Shown here: positions 57,946 through 64,000 of the stretch, piece by piece
Layout of the letters: every line of letters starts with the position of its first letter
How positions within the stretch are numbered: position 1 is the first letter of the stretch
From: Siphlonurus alternatus
Lineage: Eukaryota; Arthropoda; Insecta; Ephemeroptera; Siphlonuridae
DNA length: 64,000 nt
Direction of reading: 5' to 3'
NCBI GenBank assembly: GCA_949825025.1
Contig: OX463785.1
Span: forward strand, 21,577,971 to 21,641,970
Notes under the pieces: model-generated
What the model was told of the DNA's origin: nothing
Database searches by the model: none
The model's input: the letters and a program-made list of their open reading frames with translations, nothing else
Program-made: the position numbers and the translations under genes

Positions 57946-60850
57946 AATCCCCCTCGGACACACCTCTACTAAATTCAAAGCATACCTGGAAGACCCTGTG
58001 TCCGGTGTTTCCCTCAAAGTAGTAGGTAGACTCGTTGAAGTCCCCCACCCTCGGAATGTGGTTCTTGCGGGTCTTCCCCAGCACTCTGCCCGAGGAAGAG
58101 ACAACCACCGCGGTGTTCCACATGGTCTCTCCGTGGGCCTCGTCGCGCTCCAGGATGGGCGAGATGATCACCATGCCGTGCTGCTGGGCCAGCTGGAATG
58201 ACGGAGTGGTGATCAGTGCCGTGGGTGTTTATGAAAGTGAGGGAGGATACGACATTTAAAGTTGAAGTAAAAAAAAATAATTACCATACTGTATTTAATT
58301 ATTGTTAATTATGATAATTAAATATAATTAATACATGTAGATTACTAATTAATGCTTTCCTGTAACTTCAATTTTTAATCTTAAAAAAAAAGGTTAATTT
58401 GAATTTTTTAATATACCATATCTTTTTCTTTTTTTAAGGGTAAGATAACGGCACCAATGTTAAAAAAAATCCCTCACACGAAAATTCTGAAAAAAATATA
58501 AAATGTTCTCCTCTACACCCCCCATCAGTAGCTAAAATATCAGGTGTACAAATACTATCTAGTTTTTGAGTTATGAATTTTTAAAGTTGACTAATTTAAC
58601 ATGGGAGTTCCATTTCTCCATGTTAAATTAGTCAACTTTAAAAATTCATAACTCAAAAACTAGATCATATTTGTACACCTGATATTTTAGCTACTGATAG
58701 GGGGTGTAGAGGAGAACATTTTAATTTCTTTTCAGAATATTCACTTAAGGGATTTTGTTTAACATTGGTGGCGTTATCTTACCCTTAATGCAAAGAAAGC
58801 AATAATTACTGTTTTTGACTTTCTATTAATATGTATTTATTTTTTACCATGATTGGATGATTGCCATTAATACGAAGTCTTCCTAATTCTGCATAACGTC
58901 ATAGGTAGGATGACATTCAATGATTTATGTATATCGAAAGAGTGACAGACGAAGGTAACCCACCTGTTGAACCAGCTGGGTGGTTGGTCCGTTCTCGGCA
59001 CTCTCAGCAAACTGACACCACGGATGCTTCTCTCGAGTACAGAACGCAAACGGCATCGCTGCAAACAGGCAGTGCAATTAGGAAAAAAATAAAAGCAGGC
59101 GTTTTCTTTTTTTAAAAAATTTTTTTGAAGACTATATGAGGAAAACATCCACTTCTAAAATGTATTTTGTCCTATGAGGACTAGCCCTTAAAATATTATC
59201 CACTCAATTTTATGCTTTTGAAAAGAGGAAATTTCATTAAGTAACTCTGGAATTCAGATACCCACCCACATTGATTGCCCATCCACAAAAACAAGCATCA
59301 TTTTTTTCCTACTTTATCCCTACCCATTACTCCCCCGCTTTAAGCTTCAATTATAGAGGTGTATCCTCGTAAAAAAAAAAAAAAAAAAATGGACTGCATA
59401 TCGTCCCTTGTCCGGAATATGGAGCTCTCTGCTTACCATGCTCTCATTGCAATAATGAGCTATCTGCTTTTTCAGGTGAGCACAATTATGAGCTTTATTT
59501 TATAACGATTTACAGCTTATAATTGTGCTCACCTGAAATAGCAGACAGCTCATTATTGCAATGAAATTGTGGTAAGCAGAGAGCTCAATATTCCAGACGA
59601 GGGGCGATATACTTCAAAGCTACAAAAGGGTCAAGACTCACTCCACGCCTCCTGGAAGCAGAGCACGTTGACGCCACATAGCGCAGCAGCGTGTGTGATG
59701 GTTGAGATTCGCTTGTGGATGGCATCTCGTTGGTCTTTGAGAGGAGCAGTCGTAGGCAGCACAATCTTGTTCTGAATCACCCCAACACGAACCAGACTGT
59801 AGGTGCAGAACAGAGGGAGTTAGTGTCAATCAATTATAGCTGCTTTAACATGAAATGTGGCTTCTCATATATGGTTTAAAATTAATATAAAATTAGGTGA
59901 ACACAAGAATATACTGTAGATATATCACTTACAGATATCGTCGCCTCAGAATGCAAATCACGTAACTACAAAAAAATTTGATGCAACTATATAAACCTTA
60001 TCTCACTAGAACATAAGGGTCAAAGTTCCATCAATTTTTTTTGTAGTTACGTGATTTGCATTCTGAGGCGACGATATATAGTTAATATTTATAACATTGT
60101 AAGAATACAAAATTAAACATTGCATGCAGATATTAGGAATGATCCAATGATGACACGGGGCTAGAGCATTACATTATAGGAAAAGATTTCACCAGCACAA
60201 AGGCCGTGATGGGACCGGGGTACTGTATATCTGAGGCAGGGATCGATACATGTTTACATGTTAAGAAATAGGGAAAACCAGTACTGTATATAATACTGCC
60301 ATCTGGGCAGGCGTACTCAAAGGACTTGATGTACTGTGATGGCCGGGTAGAAACGAGTACAATAATCTTGTCTGTCTGTTTAATTGTCTGCCAGTGATTA
60401 CATGCATCCCTAGCTATAAAAATATTACCGTTCCGATCGCAGCTCTTCCCGCTTTGCTTCAAATTTGTATCCTTGGATTTCAAAATCATTTTTCTCAGCA
60501 ATATCCTTGGCAGCAGCAGGAATCTCCAAAGAACTGTGGAATTAATAAATTACAATATGAGATGAAATACCGGTAAATAAAATAAATATTTGCAAATATT
60601 TAATTGAATCCAACATACTAATTAAGTTAAGCTGCAGCAAAAGTGTATGCTCATAATATATATACTAGAATTCCAAAACAACAATAAAATATTTTGCATA
60701 TTAATCATTTTGCGAAATGCATGATAAATAAAACTATATTTCTTACCTCAGTTCCTTTCCATAGAGAATCCTTTTAACTTCTGCTAATTCATTTGGTGGA
60801 ATATGTTTCTCTAGTATATTTTCTAAACTAACAAACTGTCCTGAAGCCAT
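56113..60850 (-). CDS. UPB1: Beta-ureidopropionase
   Basis: Eight minus-strand exons: 60850-60747, 60533-60429, 59796-59642, 59058-58964, 58192-57986, 57650-57526, 56938-56659 and 56202-56113; 1161 nt, 386 residues (human 384). All junctions are GT-AG and the frame holds throughout. The start has a good context (GAAATGG) and the family-like N-terminus ([10 protein letters not shown]). The carbon-nitrogen hydrolase catalytic triad is complete: E119 in CFQEAW, K196 in [10 protein letters not shown] and C233 in NICYGRHHP, at the same residue numbers as in human. Other conserved blocks are [24 protein letters not shown] and FTSGDG. The enzyme hydrolyses N-carbamoyl-beta-alanine (and the beta-aminoisobutyrate analogue) to beta-alanine, CO2 and ammonia, the last step of pyrimidine breakdown in the cytosol. 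Its introns carry three fold-back elements and an (AAAT)n run. Confidence 0.96.
57892..57946. repeat. (AAAT)n microsatellite in a UPB1 intron
   Basis: About 55 bp of AAAT units, 40 bp past the donor of the exon at 58192-57986. A poly-A run lies at 57178-57206 in the next intron. Confidence 0.95.
58438..58784. mobile_element. TTAA fold-back, 347 bp, copy A (UPB1 intron 4)
   Basis: Flanked by TTAA on both sides (58434-58437 and 58785-58788). The ends are GGGTAAGATAACG and its complement, and the whole element is a near-perfect palindrome with arms of about 165 bp and a small loop at the CATGGGAGTTCCATTTCTCC segment. No coding capacity. The exact TTAA target is the mark of piggyBac-type transposition, though the terminal GGG differs from classic piggyBac ends. 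Confidence 0.9.
59398..59610. mobile_element. Fold-back MITE beside UPB1 exon 3
   Basis: ATATCGTCCCTTGTCCGGAA at the left faces TTCCAGACGAGGGGCGATAT at the right; the arms (about 85 bp) also pair CTCTCTGCTTACCA with TGGTAAGCAGAGAG and AATAATGAGC with GCTCATTATT. It ends about 31 bp from the exon 3 splice donor. Confidence 0.85.
59935..60077. mobile_element. Fold-back MITE in UPB1 intron 2
   Basis: ATATCGTCGCCTCAGAATGC then AAATCACGTAACTACAAAAA at the left is repeated inverted and perfectly for about 40 bp at the right. 143 bp in total. It shares the ATATCG end with the element at 59398 but has a different interior. Confidence 0.85.
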
Positions 60851-61254
60851 TTCGCAAGCTGGCCTAGCAACTCACTGCGCAGAACAGTTAATTTATTCAC
60901 TAAAAAAGTTAACAAGTGTTCAAGGACTCTGCTTATCTGAGATCAAACGATCATATGACAGGTTACACCCATTTGTTTACTATCGGTAAGCCAATTAGAT
61001 TCTTCTTATTGACGTCATCGAACCTAGATAACCAATCAAATTTCAGATTTTTAAGCGCCAATTTTAAAAAAATTAGACGCAAGAAAAAAACTCATTTATT
61101 TTTTTATTACTTGTTATCAATTAATTTTAAGTGAATATAAGTCTTTACAAATAACACCTCTTATCAACAGTTTTTTAATCAATCAAATAACAAATGAATT
61201 TTCTTCACAATAAAATTATTAGATGTGTGAAACAAGATAAAAGATTAAATTTAT
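60851..61254 (-). promoter_or_regulatory. UPB1 upstream region with a CRE
   Basis: Contains a perfect TGACGTCA at 61010-61017, 160 bp upstream of the UPB1 start codon, followed further upstream by AT-rich DNA. No TATA box was placed with confidence. A CREB/ATF-type input to UPB1 is possible; this rests on the motif alone. Confidence 0.35.
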
Positions 61255-61258
61255 TTAA

Positions 61259-61605
61259 GGGTAAGGTAACGCCACCAATGTTAAAAAAAATCCCTCTCAC
61301 AAAAATTCTGAAAAAAATTTAAAATGTTCTCCTCTACACCCCCTATCAGTAGCTAAAATATCAGGTATACAAATACGATCTAGTTTTTGAGTTATGAATT
61401 TTTAAAGTTGACCAATTTAACATGGGAGTTTCATTTCTCCATGTTAAAGTAGTCAACTTTAAAAATTTATAACTAAAAAACTAGATCGTATTTGTATACC
61501 TGATATTTTAGGTACTGATAGGGGGTATAGAGGAGAACATTTTAAATTTTTTTCAGAATTTTTGTGAGAGGGATTTTTTTTAACATTGGTGGCGTTACCT
61601 TACCC
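61259..61605. mobile_element. TTAA fold-back, 347 bp, copy B
   Basis: Same family and same length as copy A, between TTAA at 61255-61258 and 61606-61609. The ends are GGGTAAGGTAACGCCACCAA and complement. The right TTAA is shared with the next element, so the two sit back to back. Confidence 0.92.
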
Positions 61606-61609
61606 TTAA

Positions 61610-61994
61610 GGGTAAGATAACACGAACAATCGATTGTTGGTAGTCCCATTTGATTAACATGTAAACCTTAGCAACCTCATAATGATTCTGAATTTTTTTT
61701 GAGAGACAGTTCTTGGCATTAAAAAAATATGGAGAAAATTTCAAAACAATCGGACGATCCAATTTTTTTAAATGAATTTTTTAAATTTTCAGTATAGGGC
61801 TTTCCCATGGAGACCGAAACTAAAAAATTAATTTAAAAAAATTGGATCGTCCGATTGTTTTGAAATTTTCTCCATATTTTTTTAATGCCAAGAACTGTCT
61901 CTCAAAAAAAATTCAGAATCATTATGAGGTTGCTAAGGTTTACATGTTAATCAAATGGGACTAACAACAATCGATTGTTCGTGTTATCTTACCC
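61610..61994. mobile_element. TTAA fold-back, 385 bp, second subfamily
   Basis: Flanked by TTAA (61606-61609 and 61995-61998). The terminal GGGTAAGATAAC is the same as in the 347-bp family, but the interior is unrelated (CACGAACAATCGATTGTTGG, TTTGATTAACATGTAAACCT). It is an almost perfect palindrome with a short loop near TATAGGGCTTTCCCATGGAG. Common ends with different interiors suggest that one transposase moves both. Confidence 0.92.
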
Positions 61995-61998
61995 TTAA

Positions 61999-62505
61999 AA
62001 TCAATTTTAACTTTTAATTAATTAATTGAAACGATATTTTGAGCGGAGCTGCAAAATATGAATGAGAAGTTTGAGAACCTATTAAAATAAATTGAGTGTT
62101 ATTTCATTTTATAACAAATAAATTTGTGTATGATTAGGTTTTATAATTAAAAAAAATAAGACAGTAAAATTTAGTTGAAAAATATACTTTTCATTTTATT
62201 ACTCATAATATAGTTTGAACCATAACATACTATAATTATAATTTCATAGTTAACATTAGCATATAGTCCATATGATATATGACTACAACTTGGTAAAAAT
62301 GTGGCAAGAAAGTTGAAATTCTACAAACAATGTTAATTAGTTCAATATACAAACAAATACCCTGTTGACAAGTCAAAATTGTCCAATCTGACGATTCACA
62401 AAATGAATCTATTTAGTATATTAGAGCAGCGGAGATATATGAGGTACACAATCAAGCTATTTTTCAAGAGAAGGGTCATTTTAGGAGTTTCAGCTACCAG
62501 TTTAA
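61999..62505. other. AT-rich spacer between fold-backs
   Basis: No gene or element recognised. Confidence 0.4.
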
Positions 62506-62852
62506 GGGTAAGGTAACGCCACCAATGTTAAAAAAAATCCCTCTCACAAAAATTCTGAAAAAAATTTAAAATGTTCTCCTCTATACCCCCTATCAGTACC
62601 TAAAATATCAGGTATACAAATACGATCTAGTTTTTGAGTTATGAATTTTTGAAGTTGACTACTTTAACATGGAGAAATGAAATTCCCATGTTAAATTGGT
62701 CAACTTTAAAAATTCATAACTCAAAAACTAGATCGTATTTGTATACCTGATATTTTAGCTACTGATAGGGGGTGTAGAGGAGAACATTTTAAATTTTTTT
62801 CAGAATTTTTGTGAGAGGGATTTTTTTTAACATTGGTGGCGTTACCTTACCC
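62506..62852. mobile_element. TTAA fold-back, 347 bp, copy C
   Basis: Between TTAA at 62502-62505 and 62853-62856; again exactly 347 bp. The loop segment is reverse-complemented compared with copies A and B (ATGGAGAAATGAAATTCCCA), so this copy is in the opposite orientation or its loop has flipped. Confidence 0.92.
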
Positions 62853-62856
62853 TTAA

Positions 62857-63170
62857 TAGACTTATTTTAATCAACTGGCTGCTGAACTTTCTATGACAAT
62901 TCCTTTCATTGCATGCCCGAAAAAAATAATTCTCTCCACCTCACATGACTCCCTTTATAAATTATCCCTTGTAAATAATCCAAGATTGTATAAAATAACG
63001 AACCATTAGAAATTAATTAGCTCATTTTTACATACGATCATGGAAGCAGATAGCCTATTATTCTGTGTATAAGGGACAATATGGCATTACAATGTTAAAG
63101 ATGAGCAGGATACTTAAAAATTTACATAAGACCGTTTATCCATTGCTACTTCAATAATTAGTTAACAAGA
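62857..63170. other. AT-rich intergenic DNA
   Basis: Nothing recognised. Confidence 0.4.
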
Positions 63171-63177
63171 CTCATAA

Positions 63178-63327
63178 AGAGTAGGAATATAGGATCGGTG
63201 GGAAGTATAAGGGATAGGGAATATTTGGTATTGCATTGATCTCAATAGTTTGTTCAAAATACCACACGAAGAGTAGGAATATAGGGTCGGTGGGAAGTAT
63301 AAAGGGAATATTTGGTATTGCATTAAA
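63178..63327 (+). repeat. Direct repeat, two copies about 92 bp apart
   Basis: AGAGTAGGAATATAGGRTCG, GTGGGAAGTATAA and GGGAATATTTGGTATTGCAT occur in the same order starting at 63178 and 63270. The second copy lacks a few bases. Confidence 0.85.
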
Positions 63328-63608
63328 TTAAGCTCATTCATCTTTCTATGAAAATACATTCTGAAGTTTTTAATTTATGTTAAAACCCCAGTACTTAAAT
63401 GATTTGCGTGTTAACAAACCAATCTTTTTAAAAGGCACAAAATGGCGAATAAAAATAAATTGCCAAAAATATATACAGATGCTTAATATTCAAGCATTAT
63501 TGTAGGTTAAAAGAATATTTAAATAAATAATTAAAATTTTAAAAAGCATGACAGAATTTAACAAGAAAATTATTATAAAAATTTATAGTTTTATACAGTA
63601 CTGAGTAG

Positions 63609-63847
63609 TGTAATTTAATTAATGTTTCTAATATGCAAATTAAAACCAATTTTTAATAAATTAAAATAAAATCATAAAAATAATTCATGAAATTTAATTA
63701 ATATTTCCAATATGCAAATTAAAACCAATATTTAATAATTTAAAATAAAATCATAAAAATAATTAATGTAATTTAATTAATATTTCCAATATGCAAATTA
63801 AAACCAATATTTAATAAATTAAAATAAAATCATAAAAATAATTAATT
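63609..63847 (+). repeat. Tandem repeat, three units of 79 bp
   Basis: TAATTTAATTAATATTTCCA, ATATGCAAATTAAAACCAAT and AAAATAAAATCATAAAAATA recur with ATGCAAAT at 63633, 63712 and 63791. Each unit holds an octamer-like ATGCAAAT. Confidence 0.9.
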
Positions 63848-63977
63848 ACCCAATAAATTATTTTTAAAAATAAGGTATTATACACCAGCATTTAAAAATC
63901 CCAAAACTAATATAAATAAAATAAAACCTGTTTTGGCACATCAAAAATAATGGAAGAATCTTCATTAAACTGAAAAT

Positions 63978-63998
63978 GTGTTGTTGTTGTTGTTGTTA
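63978..63998. repeat. (TGT)n microsatellite at the window edge
   Basis: About seven TTG/TGT units, cut off by the window end. Confidence 0.85.
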
Positions 63999-64000
63999 CA

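Noticed and set aside
60169..60501. Minus-strand frame of 110 codons overlapping UPB1 exon 2
   Set aside because: It reads exon 2 (60429-60533) out of frame and then intron. The UPB1 model explains the coding signal here.

Overview
This is AT-rich (roughly 70 percent) animal nuclear DNA with intron-split genes (GT-AG introns, plus one GC-AG intron), long introns, microsatellites and many fold-back transposons. The protein genes and the style of the non-LTR retrotransposon fit an invertebrate, most likely an arthropod. The species cannot be fixed from the sequence. All coordinates and intron phases were worked out by eye, without alignment software.

Layout. (1) 1-2174, minus strand: the first three exons of an unrecognised, charged, Ser-rich nuclear-type protein, cut by the window edge. 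It is head-to-head with MTFP1 (2512-3354, plus, three exons); the 337-bp gap between them carries a palindromic NRF-1-type site. (2) 3355-27055: no convincing gene. This stretch holds a 566-bp non-autonomous retroelement with 13-bp target duplications, a 2.2-kb giant fold-back element with 15-bp motif arrays, a 483-bp fold-back directly against a 25-copy, 167-bp satellite in which almost every monomer carries a perfect cAMP-response element (CRE), and several smaller fold-backs. (3) 27056-49593, plus: a seven-exon TBC1D10-family Rab GAP gene. Its 18.9-kb first intron contains a full-length, apparently intact 6.0-kb non-LTR retrotransposon (gag-like ORF1; endonuclease/RT/RNase H ORF2) with perfect 13-bp target duplications, 127 bp upstream of exon 2. 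(4) 53777-55562, minus: a five-exon gene, all introns in phase 0, for a small secreted, mostly helical protein of no family I recognise. (5) 56113-60850, minus: a complete eight-exon beta-ureidopropionase gene (UPB1) with an intact Glu-Lys-Cys triad. Four fold-back elements with TTAA target sites lie in and upstream of it; three of them have exactly the same length.

The recognisable genes act in unrelated processes: mitochondrial fission (MTFP1), Rab GTPase control (TBC1D10) and the last step of pyrimidine breakdown (UPB1). They do not form a pathway. Their human counterparts all lie on chromosome 22, so the cluster may be a remnant of ancient linkage. The most unusual material is the repeat landscape: the CRE-bearing satellite, the giant palindrome with regularly spaced 15-bp motifs, and the TTAA fold-back family. 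The secreted-protein gene is the best candidate for an undescribed gene.
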